A DNA stretch of 19,352 bases from Spongospora subterranea (lineage: Eukaryota > Endomyxa > Phytomyxea > Plasmodiophorida > Plasmodiophoridae): the NCBI GenBank assembly GCA_900404475.1, contig OUQQ01000386.1, positions 1 to 19,352 of the forward strand, in the 5' to 3' direction. The first letter of the stretch is position 1; each line of letters opens with the position of its first letter. A model generated the notes under the pieces. That model did no database searches. It had not been told where the DNA came from and worked only from the letters and a program-made list of their open reading frames with translations. Shown here piece after piece: positions 1-9,345 of this stretch. Both the position numbers and the translations under genes were made by a program.

Positions 1-157
1 CCACTGTGGAGGCGCTGCTCACTGAAAACAGATTCTCCTTCAGACCAGGTACATAGAGGACATTTCCGAGTTTCAAATCCGGTGGGATTACAGCCTGGCC
101 CTTGTGCGTTGCTACCAACGTCCTTCCGTCGCCGAGTACTACCTGCACAGAACCGTC
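1..157 (-). pseudogene. Copia protease continuation in a shifted frame
   Basis: Just past DSGASAHM the coding potential moves to another frame on the minus strand, which stays open to the window edge. It reads VVLGDGRT and then NVLYVPGLKENLFSVS, the typical C-terminal protease segment of copia polyproteins. The break lies near 157-162. Copia elements usually have one continuous gag-pol frame, so a single-base indel (mutation or sequence error) is more likely than programmed shifting. Confidence 0.75.
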
Positions 158-1032
158 CACCGCTCGGCCGACCAGACCATATGAGCCGACGCGCCACTGT
201 CGAGGATCCAGGTTCCATTCGTGTTCTCTGTGTGAGGGCTTTCGTTAAATTTCGCAGTGAACAAGAACTCAGTCTCTGCCGATGTCGCGTTAGCCGACTC
301 CTGGCTTGCCTTTAGCCTGCAGTCCCTGGCGTAGTGGCCCTTTATTCCACATTTGAAGCAACGACCCTTCCTCTTGATGTTCTTCGGCTTCTTTAAAATC
401 GCCTTCATCGCTGTCTCAGGCTCCATCTTTTGCTCTTCCATCGTCCTGAACCGCTCCTCTGCAGCCGTCAACTTGTTGATCAGATCGGCTCTCTGGAGCA
501 CCGGACCATTCATTATGATCTCAATCACGTTCGCATACTTCTCCGTGCCCATGATGGAAAAACAAATAGTCGTCATAAAGTCTTCGTCCGTCACTTTGGA
601 GTCTGTAACTTCATCCAGCTCGTCGACTAACCTCGACATCATTGCTAGATGAACGTATAGATCCCCACTTTCCGCTAACTTCCCCTGGCGGAACTTTTGT
701 GTCAAAATAAGAACAGACTGACCGCCATTCTTGCGGTAGAAGGATGTTAGAGCAGTCCATGCCTGCTTCGGTGTTCTTGTTTTGCTCACCAAAACGAATT
801 GACTCGACTCAATCGCCGCTATCAGAGCCGAAAACACTTTGTTCTGCATTGCCTGGTCCTCGAGATCTTTGTTGAGAGCGTCTGTCAGATCATAGCCAAT
901 GAGATACGCTGTGAAGCCAAACTCAAATGCGCTCCAATTGGTTCCATTCAATTTCTCCCCAGTGTACGCTCGAATGGCGCCTGGGCCCATAACCTGAGAA
1001 ACCGAAACAGATGCATCAGAACTATCAGGCAT
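139..1032 (-). CDS. gag: Copia-type gag polyprotein with start of protease
   Basis: This frame of 297 residues starts at the ATG at 1032. Residues about 25-190 are the helical gag region of copia-type elements, including a stretch beginning YTGEKLNGTNW near the N terminus. A CX2CX4HX4C zinc knuckle (C225, C228, H233, C238) follows a basic run (KKPKNIKRKGR), as expected for nucleic-acid binding. At 275-283 the motif WILDSGASA is the active site of the retroviral-type aspartic protease. The frame then ends at a premature TAG; the protease continues in another frame. Gag would package element RNA into virus-like particles. Family assignment is confident; the individual copy is probably not autonomous. 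Confidence 0.85.
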   Translation of the reverse strand: MPDSSDASVSVSQVMGPGAIRAYTGEKLNGTNWSAFEFGFTAYLIGYDLTDALNKDLEDQAMQNKVFSALIAAIESSQFVLVSKTRTPKQAWTALTSFYRKNGGQSVLILTQKFRQGKLAESGDLYVHLAMMSRLVDELDEVTDSKVTDEDFMTTICFSIMGTEKYANVIEIIMNGPVLQRADLINKLTAAEERFRTMEEQKMEPETAMKAILKKPKNIKRKGRCFKCGIKGHYARDCRLKASQESANATSAETEFLFTAKFNESPHTENTNGTWILDSGASAHMVWSAERWTVLCR

Positions 1033-1123
1033 CGTTGAACCTAAGATTGAAGGCTAATTTGTCGAGTGAGTATTTATTAGATCTAGAGTTAAGGTCTAGG
1101 CCGCCTGTCGGCTGCATTCCGCC

Positions 1124-1167
1124 GCTTGCTCACCAACCAAGCAGGAAGCCACTTGCTTACCAACCAA
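1124..1167. repeat. Two near-identical 17-bp copies, 27 bp apart
   Basis: Copies at 1124-1140 and 1151-1167 differ at two positions (GCTTGCTCACCAACCAA and ACTTGCTTACCAACCAA). On the minus strand they read TTGGTTGGTAAGCAAGT and TTGGTTGGTGAGCAAGC, each holding a sequence like a consensus splice donor (GTAAGC, GTGAGC). They sit between the copia gag and the broken frame at 1157-1700. Confidence 0.7.
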
Positions 1168-1700
1168 CTAGTGCCGGCTGACCCGTCTGTACTGATCGCC
1201 GGCGCATCGCTTCGCTAACAGAATCAGTGAACGCAAACGCCCTCGTGAGACCCGTAAATTGGGCAGAAAAAGCAGGTAACGAGGTGTCTTCGTCTGCGTC
1301 ATCAATGACCTCAACGGCTCGCCAGGTTTCGCCTCGTAAATCACGGGGACTCGATGTATCTTATCATCAGAATCATTGATATCCAAAGCAAACGCATCGT
1401 CGACGTCTTCGCTGCTGAGGAAATCGTTCTGCGCCATGCTGGGAAAACGCGGATCTGTCAAAAATTGTGAATTTTCTTTTGAAACCTTGTTTCAATTTGG
1501 TGTGATCTGCCACTCGGCATCTTCAGATGGTTGGATGGTGTTCAAGCCCTTGAGGAAGTCTGACTCCTTGGGGCGCTGAGACGCCGATTGCGGAAACCGC
1601 GGAAACCGCGGAATCGAGTGTATTGGATTTTCACCATAATGGGCAGTTACCTTGAAAGGGCAACGCGCTATATTATGGGATGATGATTGACGCACTGAAA
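1157..1700 (-). pseudogene. Broken unknown reading frame with one stop and one frameshift
   Basis: Three protein-like stretches follow each other on the minus strand. About 1695-1495 encodes a Ser/Arg/Pro-rich segment ending EDAEWQITPN. A single TGA at 1492-1494 interrupts it, and the same frame continues through KVSKENSQFLTDPRFPSMAQ and an acidic run (SSEDVDDAFALDINDSDD). Near 1312 the coding signal moves by one base into VIDDADEDTSLPAFSAQFTG and ends at a TAA at 1157. I do not recognise the product. An intron that removes the stop does not keep frame, so a decayed gene is the simplest reading. An acceptor-like TTTTCAG just upstream of 1695 suggests earlier exons. It could also be the end of a host gene next to which the copia element landed. 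Confidence 0.4.
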
Positions 1701-2212
1701 ATGACCGTTTTTGCCTTCATCACTATCGCTTTCGTCGCAATAATTTCCCTGCTGTATATACCCTGATGCGATTAAAGACTTATTCATCTTAACTCAGGTT
1801 ATTGTTATTATGTTTTGACACGAATATTTGCATTTCACTGAGAGATTTTGAAACGAACTGCTGCTAGCTGGTCAGTTCCAGAAAAAAAGCTTTTCCTATA
1901 AATGTTCAATTATTTTCTTTGTACTGGTTCTCATGCCCTCATTATTGTTATGGACAATAAGGCTCTGGTATTCCTCTATGATTCTACATTTGATGGTGTT
2001 TTACTTCATAGACATGAAAGTATAATTTGATTGTCATGGCTGTCAGGCGAAGATGCTGCACGGTTAGTTACGTCGGCATCATAATACTGGAGAGTTCAAT
2101 AACTTTCTTTGTTTTCTGCATGGTTTTGGACGCCAGATTGGTACTTGCTTCTTCAATACCTCTTCTACATTACATAAAGAAAACGCACATTTTTAAGGGC
2201 ATACCAAACTGC
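1700..2212. other. AT-rich intergenic stretch
   Basis: I see no convincing coding signal, RNA gene or repeat here on either strand. Short open frames exist, but none looks protein-like and several lack an ATG. Confidence 0.5.
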
Positions 2213-2640
2213 TTAACCATGGGAGTCATAGTTGCTACTAAATAAACGTATTTCTTCGATATCAAATTGAATCTTCGGTGTTTGAGCAATATCATATTGA
2301 TACGTCCCAAACCGTGGTTCAATCAAACTGATGCTAAATTGTTTTCTGGAGGAGCTGGCAACGTTTTTGCGGCCGTCCTTGTTGTTTTGGCCAGCACAGT
2401 CCACATCTCTTGTGAATTTTGCGAGCCGGGAGGGATGGCTTTGCTGACTTCTCCAGTTGGCCGGAAACTTTAGGCCTGTTTCCCAGCAGTTGGTCAGCCT
2501 GTTTCAAGGAGACCATTGGTGGAAAATGTTGACGCAATGCCTGACGAGCCAGTACGAAGGAGAGGGACACCGTAACGGCAACGCTCTCTGACGGTGTCCC
2601 AGTCTGTGACGAGTCCGGCGCAAAACCATTCCCCACCTGG
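2213..2640 (-). CDS. Weak candidate for a minus-strand multi-exon gene
   Basis: Protein-like segments appear in more than one minus-strand frame. About 2600-2450 reads LSFVLARQALRQHFPPMVSL and QADQLLGNRPKVSGQLEK. About 2400-2213 reads LIEPRFGTYQYDIAQTPKI and ends FDIEEIRLFSSNYDSHG before a stop at 2213. Linking them needs an intron or indel near 2400-2450 that I cannot place confidently. The product is not recognised. The 5' end would overlap or abut the start of the plus-strand PPR-like gene. Treat as a hint only. Confidence 0.22.
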
Positions 2641-2663
2641 CAAGAGTAACCTTGCCCGGTAAC

Positions 2664-5270
2664 ATGATTAGGACTCGTGTAGCGGCGAACCCGTTGAAGA
2701 ATGCAACCAAAAGCGTGTACAATGAGATAGGGGTACTGCCCCGATTTCGGACCCCGATGCATTTAACTAGTCTATCGGATCTGTTCCGCAAGTCGTCCCC
2801 CTCGCTGGAGAGTTCCAGGCCGAAACATTTGTCCATGTATTCATTGCCTCAATTCGCTTCACAATTCCTCATGATCAAGGATGGACGAATTCCGGATGAC
2901 GATGGACGGCAGTCCATGATTGAGCTGAAGCTGCAACTACATTCGTTATTTGATCAAGCGCTTCAAATGTTCGTAGATTGCTTGACCATATGTCGCCGCC
3001 CTTATTCACACCATTTAACCAGGTCTGACGCTCAAGCTCGACATGTGGAATTATCCGCTTTGCACAGATTTTACATTACTCGGTTCACGAATGAGGCGCT
3101 GCCCTATCGGGTTATGCAAAGACATTTCCTGATTTCGGGTCGCAAAGGAGAAGCGAATAGTATGGAGCAGATGGCCATGACCAAATTTGAATGCGATGCA
3201 TCAAGATACCACAGCTCGGTGTGCGATGCTGAGCACTCAAATACTGTTAAAGTTTGTCTCTCAAAATATCGCAAATCGTACTCAAAAGACCCCATCCTAC
3301 TCCATATGATCATCGACAGAGCCGACAGGTTGCCAAAATTACTGTTTCATTTTTTACACAACATTTTTATGTCTCTTTCGCTGAATGTATCGTATTGCAA
3401 CATGGGACGTTTTTTCACAATGATTGCTCAGAGAAAACAATACTCCAGCGGTGATGGATGCTTTTTCAATGCTTGGCAGAGAAGACGTCATCTCAGATCA
3501 GTCAGTATTCGGCTTTGCAACAGCAATGAAGTTTGTTCCCTGATAACAAATCGTTTTTAGGCGGTTCATGAGGGTCCTTCATCATGTTCGAAAACAACTT
3601 CCCTCCACGTTTTCCCCTCCGCTGCTAGCGCAGACACGAAGAATCTATCCTTTGCTTCAATCGTATTACGACAGTATTCCCTCATCACGTATCACGCCGG
3701 TAGCCAAAACAACCCATCGTTTACCATTCCGGTCGGGAGCTTATTATTTTGCCAGGTTATGGTGCAAGAAATGGCGGTTATTCAACGTTCATTGGGGTTA
3801 TCATCGTCACTGGCGTTGCTATACAACGAAAGTTCACACCTCTTGAAGCGGTCCCCGCAAACTCGTTCTGCGTTTGCCTCGGCTTTTCTTCATTTGAACA
3901 TGTTCAACGCCATCGTGGATCTGAAATCGAACTTCGTGGTCTCGTTGGATATTCCGGAGAATCTAAAATTCCTGACCCTTGCTGCCGAAGTGTGGACGCC
4001 AGAGCAGGTCAGGATCATCCTTTTGTTTCTGGTTTGGGAACGTATTCACATTTTGGGTCAGATGTTACCCTCATTACGAGGAATGCGGTTATCAGCTCCT
4101 ATCGTTAGCGCTGCCATTATTGCTTATGTTCATGTACGCCATGGCCTATACGATAGCGAGCAAACCATAAATGCAATGAATACGGTCCAGCAGAATTGCA
4201 GTTACGCTGATCGTTTTTCCGAAAGGCATTGCGTCTTATGTTGTTTCAGGCAATTTGGCACGTCATCGCCCGAGCGCGATATTGTACGCTTCTGCTCTTT
4301 CAATGATGGCTGTAGCGAATTCAGATCGAGCCTCTTCCTTGGGTTTGGATGCGTTATGCGCCAGACCAGCTTTCATTGCGAACCCTAAACTCAAGCGTAC
4401 TTCTACTGCGATTCGAGCATGGACGGCTGCTTGTAAAGGCGAAAGGTTCGAACCACAATCCCATTTGCGAAAATTAATTGAATTTTGAAGGGAATTGGCA
4501 ATGTCCTTACTCCGAAGTTCTGTTGAAGAGCAAAAAAAGGCGCCCAAATCTGCCCGAGGTGCCCATTTAAGAACGTCGCTGTTTGCTGCCGCTATGGCAG
4601 CCAATGCTTTAGAGGGAAATACGGAAATCATAGAACAACTTTGCAAAGGTTGTCGGTTTATTTTTGCTCATTTCCCCTTTTATTGCATTATCATCAAGTT
4701 TTCTCCCGATTTGCTTCGTGGTTCTTTACCCAAACTACGGCTTCCTTTTCTGATTTGAACAGCAATGCATTTTGGTATTCCAAGGTCGATATGTTCTTCT
4801 TTCTGCTTTTATTCAATTTCAATAACTTTGTTAATCTCGGGGTATTTTTCAAGCGTTTGTTAAAGTTAATCGTGGCATTTGTCGCAACTGTTTTGAAATT
4901 TGCTGTTATTTTTTGTTTCCTGTTTTGCGCAGCCTTCACCGGTTTAGTTCTCACAAAACACGTTTGTGTCTTAGATATGCACAATCTCGACCAACATCCG
5001 ACCGCGTCCGTATTCTATTGCCGTTTGATCGCGGCCGCCGTCGCCGGCGACAAGAACCTGTTCGGCTCACTATCCGACATGCTGGATAGGCGCCTGAAGA
5101 TGGAGGCGGTGGCGGTGCCGATTGTGACGCCATCCATTGACCTGTACGATAGTTCAGTGTTCCATGACGAGAGGCTGATCAAGAATCTATTCACGATCGA
5201 TACTGTGTCTTCGGCCTGTCAACATCCAGATCTGCTCTCACAATTACTTCATAAACCATTATTTGCTTAG
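2664..5270 (+). CDS. Helical-repeat protein, pentatricopeptide (PPR)-like, probably mitochondrial
   Basis: Seven exons join in frame into about 643 residues: 2664-3328, 3432-3530, 3629-4007, 4062-4200, 4250-4445, 4491-4648, 4975-5270. All junctions are GT-AG, and several repeats become continuous only after splicing, which supports the model. The N terminus (MIRTRVAANPLKN, rich in R, K, S, T) looks like a mitochondrial presequence. From about residue 145 onward there are roughly nine paired-helix units of 33-40 residues. The clearest are YRVMQRHFLISGRKGEA, IIDRAD joined to RENNTPAVMDAFSML, AWTAACKGERELAMSLL (split by the 45-bp intron) and FYCRLIAAAVAGDKNLF near the C terminus. PPR proteins bind organellar RNA and act in its stability or translation. 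Introns are 45-103 bp except the last, 326 bp. The 54-bp intron 4008-4061 is in phase and could be retained; a further intron may hide at 3700-3750. Exon boundaries are my inference; the repeat family could also be TPR-like. Confidence 0.6.
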
Positions 5271-5392
5271 CTGAGCATCCTACGTGCCTGTGCAGCAGAA
5301 TTACCATGAATGGTTCTCTTGATATTTGTCATGACAGTTCGGTCAAAAGGTGCTCCCGTTTCTTGATTGATCCTCCACCCTACTGAATTATT

Positions 5393-5987
5393 ATGAGTGC
5401 TGAGTATGAAGGATCCCGGCGCTCAAAGGGTGTTCAACGACTTAGTGAACTGGAACGGCCATCTGTCCCCTTTAGCTGCGGGGATCTTCCCCAATAGCTT
5501 TTTAAACAATCAGAACTCATCATTTTCTCGACAAATGTGTCGTTGTTGAAGTCACAGTGTTTCCAACTGCCGATTGCATTCTACGACAGCTTTTGCTACA
5601 GAATACCCGAATACCTATTACGCCATTTCCCGTCTGAAATATCTAAAATAACAACTGAAAATAGAGACTCGACGAGTGGTGGAGCCGTGTGCTGCCACCG
5701 TGAAGGAATATGATAAATCACGTGTTCGCAAGCCTTGTGAAGGCATTTGCCTGAGGTCTTGATCGAATACTCCTCCTTCGATGATCAGGTTGAACCCATC
5801 CCGCAAATCCGGTCGCACACGAGAATTCGATATTCTAGATCAAACAACTCGCCGCATAATTGTGATGGAGAATCACGACTGCCAGGAAAAATCTCGAGAC
5901 TTCTTCAGGACGACGAGAATGGACCAACTACTCCTACGGCAGAATAGCGACGAGTTTACGAAAAATAAAACCGAGTTTCATTTGTAA
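5393..5987 (+). CDS. Weak candidate small multi-exon gene
   Basis: An ATG at 5393 opens 34 codons (MSAEYEGSRRSKGVQRLSEL and on) before a TAG. Further protein-like pieces follow: PEYLLRHFPSEISKITTEN near 5610-5665, VVEPCAATVKEYDKSRVRK near 5675-5730, and FDILDQTTRRIIVMENHD in the last open segment, which ends at the TAA at 5985-5987. The last two join in frame if a 33-base GT-AG segment (5747-5779) is removed, giving a Cys-containing basic protein. I could not connect the first pieces consistently and do not recognise the product. The downstream part is the best supported. Confidence 0.28.
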
Positions 5988-6182
5988 ACGGCCTGGGGTT
6001 CAGGACGCCGAACGAATTCTCGTTCAAATACCAGGATTATGAGCAAATTAAATGAAAACGTATCCGCTTTATTGCAATATACCCGCCCAAACGGGCAATG
6101 TGATTGAGTTTTTCCGGCTCCTTATGATCTCAACCTTCACTCACAATGTCCTTCCATTTGGCAAAGGGTGAAAAAGTCTCGA

Positions 6183-6536
6183 TCAGCACAGTGTCGCGAA
6201 GTGGCGACCGGAATGACCCTGCGCTTTGAACAAAATACAGCGGCGGTTAAAAGAACCAATTACGAATTCAAAATTTTCCATCAGGTGCCCTGGGTGGTCG
6301 AATCGTAACGACCTCAAAACCGTGTAAATGCCGAAAAATCTAAGTTGAAGCATTCCACGACTATCTATTATCGCGATGTCGCTGCGAAACACTATGAACC
6401 TTTTCTGCCACGATCTCTGCGATTGCTGCCTGAGACTCTTGATTGTAGGGTGAGAACTTGACGATAGTTTACCTGCTAAAAAGTTTTTTGCCGCTGTCCT
6501 ATTTGGAAAATGCAGATACGCATACCCATGGTACAT
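6183..6536 (-). CDS. Hypothetical protein with possible PH-like fold
   Basis: An ATG at 6536 opens 117 codons. The N terminus GYAYLHFPNRTAAKNFLAG is followed, after a possible 35-base GT-AG segment (GTAAAC...AAG), by a stretch with the rhythm of a pleckstrin-homology domain: SWQKRFIVFRSDIAII, then a strand-rich middle, then FEFVIGSFNRRCILFKAQ. PH domains bind phosphoinositides or proteins, but this match is by pattern only and is weak. It lies divergently from the PROPPIN gene starting at 6889. It may be one exon of a larger gene. Confidence 0.3.
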   Translation of the reverse strand: MYHGYAYLHFPNRTAAKNFLAGKLSSSSHPTIKSLRQQSQRSWQKRFIVFRSDIAIIDSRGMLQLRFFGIYTVLRSLRFDHPGHLMENFEFVIGSFNRRCILFKAQGHSGRHFATLC

Positions 6537-6888
6537 AGGTGTGAATCGGATAATGTAGACTATAAAAAGCGTTGAACGCAGAGCGATAGTGAAGCGAAAT
6601 GTTGCAACTGTGTCTATTAGCGTGGAACCAGTAAATGATGTCTCAGTTGGCTATGGCAAGTCTTGTTCAAGTGTGAAATCAATCGATCTCGGTCAGATAA
6701 CAAGTCCGTAAATACGCAGAGTTCGCGAAATTGCGGACCACATATTGACAGTAGCCTGACAGGGAATATCCCACTTGGTCAATCTTACAAGGGTCCAATG
6801 AAGTCCGTGACTGTGACGAATGTTGGTACCAGTCTACCAGACAGCTTATAGACCGAGAGAACCACTTAACGTGAGCCAGAGATTAATC
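6537..6888. promoter_or_regulatory. Intergenic region between divergent genes, with TATA-like box
   Basis: This stretch separates the minus-strand candidate starting at 6536 from the PROPPIN gene starting at 6889. TATAAAA occurs at 6561-6567 on the plus strand, which is far (about 320 bp) from the PROPPIN ATG, so its use is uncertain. A short open frame at 6663-6851 does not look like a gene. It shares no visible similarity with the region upstream of the second PROPPIN gene. Confidence 0.25.
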
Positions 6889-8220
6889 ATGTCGTCCAGA
6901 AGCGCGTCACCTTTGACAGCCGGAGCTGCCAATCCTCATCAGATCCTCTCGATCTCATTCAATCAAGACTATCAATGCGTATCGGTCGGATTGACATCTG
7001 GTTTTCGAATCTATAATGTGTCGCCATTCGCCGAGACGTTTCGGCGTGAGTTTACACCTCCTGGCGGCATTGGTTGCGTCGGTACGTCATAAGCAAGTGA
7101 TTTGTTGAAGGCACTAATTTTCAGGTTTAGAAATGCTCTTTCGTTCAAATATTCTGGCGCTAATTGGTGGCGGGCGAAACCCTCGATATCCCCCAAATAA
7201 AGTCATGATTTGGGATGATCATCAAACTCGTTGTATCGGAGAGGTAATCATTCGATTCGGATTTGTGGTGCTGTTGATGGATCAACACTTAATTTTTAGC
7301 TGGGGTTTCGCACTGAGGTTCGCCGGGTTCGCCTGAGACGGGACAGAATTATCGTCGTCCTGGACAACAAAATTTACCTGTATAATTTCGCTGATCTAAA
7401 GTTGTTGGGTATTGATAACGTTCGACTTGAGGTGATAATGAATCTGATTTTAATGGTGCGTTCACAGATCAGATCGAGACCGGCCCTAATCCCTTCGGAT
7501 TATGTGGTTTATGTGCTGTCCCATCCAGTAATGTTCTTGTCTGTCCGGGTTTACAGCCAGGTCATGTTCGTGTCGAGCATTTCAACTTATCGAGTCGCCC
7601 AACGACCGTTATTGGGGCACACGAATCAGATTTAGCGGCAGTTGCTTTGAATGGGGACGGCACTCTGTTGGCCTCTGCATCTCGTAAAGGTGTGTTTTCG
7701 CCATTGAGGGCGGTGTTAGTGTATTTGGCGGCGATTTGACTGACACGAATCTTGTGAACTGGTAGGAACTCTTATTCGAATCTGGGATACAGGAACAGGA
7801 AGATTACATGAACAGGTCAGACGAGGGTCTGATAGAGCCTCAATCACGTCAATGGCCTTTAATGCCGATTCGACATTTCTAGTCGCGGCGAGTGATAAGG
7901 GGACTGTCCATATATTCTCCATCCCTCCTCTCGAATACTCCCATCGTTCATCACCTCCATCAGCAATGCAGTCCGTTTTGCCCAGCTATTTTTCATCGTC
8001 GTGGTCTCGTTCTCGCTTCCGTATTCCACCCGGCTCACCTGCAATTGTCGCCTTTGATTCCGTTCCCCACACAATTATGGTGGTGAGTATGACAGGAATA
8101 GCGTATAAAGCCCGATTTGATCCCGATCAATCGGGAATTTGCCAACAGATTTCGTGTGTTGATTTTATTGGGTCTGATACTACTCCAGATTCCATCTCAC
8201 ATTCCAATAAACAAGTCTGA
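6889..8220 (+). CDS. WDR45B: PROPPIN WD-repeat protein (WDR45B/WIPI3/Hsv2 family), copy 1
   Basis: Five exons join in frame into 363 residues: 6889-7081, 7131-7243, 7300-7408, 7468-7689, 7766-8220; introns are 49, 56, 59 and 76 bp, all GT-AG. PROPPINs are seven-bladed propellers that bind PI3P and PI(3,5)P2 on autophagic and endosomal membranes. Diagnostic segments in order are [90 protein letters not shown] (residues 230-236) and [11 protein letters not shown]. The RRG at 231-233 is the conserved phosphoinositide-binding motif, here preceded by V rather than F or L. The segment [20 protein letters not shown] matches the blade-6 loop region of WDR45B-type members. It starts at the first ATG in frame. 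A paralogue with the same intron positions lies at 13769. Family assignment is confident; exact orthology is not. Confidence 0.92.
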
Positions 8221-8504
8221 TTTTCAATCAGTAGTTTTTCTGTTCCAATTTCTTTGTTTATATTGACCCTAGGAGCCGAGTCAATTGCTGACACATTAGA
8301 CTACCAGACCCGGATATTAACAGTTTTTGTTTCGAATTTCTCGAAATACATCATGTGCAAAAATATTTTACAAACGCTGGTAATTTCTCCAAGGGACTGT
8401 CTCGCTTTCTCAAGAACATGATCAAGAAACAATGATTCAAGCCATCCAACTGTCCAACTGGAAAACTGTTACCGGGCATTGATGAACCCCGGTGGAGATC
8501 GATG
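8221..8504. other. 3' intergenic region of PROPPIN gene 1
   Basis: The sequence AATAAA at about 8205-8210 overlaps the last codons and may act as the polyadenylation signal. Beyond it I see no gene. The first bases (ATAAACAAGTCT) resemble the 3' flank of PROPPIN gene 2, then similarity fades until 8505. Confidence 0.4.
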
Positions 8505-8745
8505 ACTGTGCTTAGCATCAGCGGAGCCTTTCATGTAATCTTCTTTCCTTCTGCTGAGCCGTATTGTTTACGATAACCTTCACGTGTGCCCCACATGCGA
8601 TATGATGTAACATGTGTTCAAGGATCACGTTACCATGACATGGTATATCGAACGATTACACCTTAATGAACTCATTCTGGTTTTGGATTCAATGTTGAAG
8701 CTTGCAGATAAACAGTCTGATGCACCATTGATAGCGGGTTCCCTC
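8505..8745 (+). repeat. Conserved block downstream of PROPPIN gene 1 (copy A)
   Basis: This non-coding block resembles 15255-15575 downstream of PROPPIN gene 2. Shared strings in order include CAGCGGAGCCT, TTTACGATAACCT, TGTGCCCCACAT followed by CGATATGATGTAAC, GGTATATCG and AAGCTTGCAGATAAAC. The second copy has about 110 bp of extra sequence between the first and later strings. It shows that the duplication extends beyond the gene. No reading frame is shared, so it is either plain flank or a non-coding element. Confidence 0.7.
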
Positions 8746-8979
8746 CGTTGATTAACGGTTTGCGTGGTGATATGGTCTTCAAAGGTTGGTTTGAACAGAC
8801 GATCAATCAAGTTGTGAGTGTCTATCTATTCCTTCTCGATATCTCTTCTTTTTCATTCCCATCATTCACCTCCATAACTATTCTCTTTCATATTGAGCCT
8901 CATATTGCGCCCCATGCTACCTCTTAAAAAACTTTGAGCCAATCGCAGATGTTTTACAGAAATGATTTATCCGTATTCC

Positions 8980-9345
8980 TTATCTTGAAAGAATTTTTGA
9001 CAAAGACGACGATTGCTGGTGACCAGTTGGAACGCGGAAGCGGAACGGAGACCAAACGAAGAATTTTAATTGAGGTGGTGACCGAAAGGGAAAATGGTGA
9101 CGAGGATCACTTGACGCAACGAGGGATGTGGAATTGACATTGAGAGCCATATATTGGCAATGAAAATCAGGTCCAATTGAAGTGATCAATGGCAGTAAAA
9201 TCGACACCAAGAAAAAGCAGAGGTCAATGAAGTTCCGGTAGGTAACTCGCCTCGCGATCTGATTCGTGGGTCCCGATAACGTTTGGACGACTCGATAGAA
9301 TGCGATCAAGATTTTGTGATGAGCACGCCAACCCATTGAAACTGC
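8980..9345 (-). pseudogene. Decayed inverted fragment of the PROPPIN gene (exon 4, intron 4 start, exon 5)
   Basis: Read on the minus strand, this stretch follows the order of PROPPIN exon 4 to exon 5. Aligned pieces are TTCTATCGAGTCGTCCAA (gene: ACTTATCGAGTCGCCCAA), ACCCACGAATCAGATC (gene: GGCACACGAATCAGATT), the exon 4 end, then GGTGTCGATTTTACTGCC resembling the start of intron 4, then MALNVNSTSLVASSD (gene: [15 protein letters not shown]) and FRFRVPTG (gene: SRFRIPPG). Retained intron sequence shows it derives from genomic DNA, not a retrocopy. The pieces are frameshifted and much diverged. The boundary toward 9345 is approximate. Confidence 0.65.

Larger units (their letters stand above)
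1..1032 (-). mobile_element. Copia-type LTR retrotransposon, 5' portion, truncated by window edge
   Basis: The minus strand encodes the start of a Ty1/copia element: a gag with a CCHC zinc knuckle, followed directly by an aspartic-protease motif (DSGAS), the order expected for gag-protease-integrase-RT. The element runs off the left edge, so integrase, RT and the 3' LTR are not visible. A 5' LTR would have to lie to the right of the gag ATG at 1032, but I cannot delimit one: an AATAAA occurs on the minus strand near 1070-1080, and no TG...CA pair or primer-binding site is convincing. A frame break near 157-162 suggests the copy is damaged. Confidence 0.85.

Noticed and set aside
1580..1615. 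Short tandem GGAAACCGC repeat
   Set aside because: Only about two and a half units inside a Pro/Arg/Phe-rich stretch of the broken frame; not an array of interest.
3531..3560. A 30-base intron in the PPR-like gene joining to the frame beginning ATGAGGGTCC at 3568
   Set aside because: It keeps frame, but the alternative acceptor at 3628 has a strong pyrimidine tract, gives a 98-bp intron and restores a repeat-like sequence continuous with the downstream exon.
4441..4455. GGTTCGAACC resembling a tRNA B box
   Set aside because: No A box, no cloverleaf around it, and it lies at the donor site of a well-supported 45-bp intron.
4263..4984. Long minus-strand open frames (127 and 96 codons) opposite the PPR-like gene
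   Set aside because: They are antisense shadows of exons 5-6 and of the T-rich last intron; the plus strand gives a coherent repeat protein across the same region.
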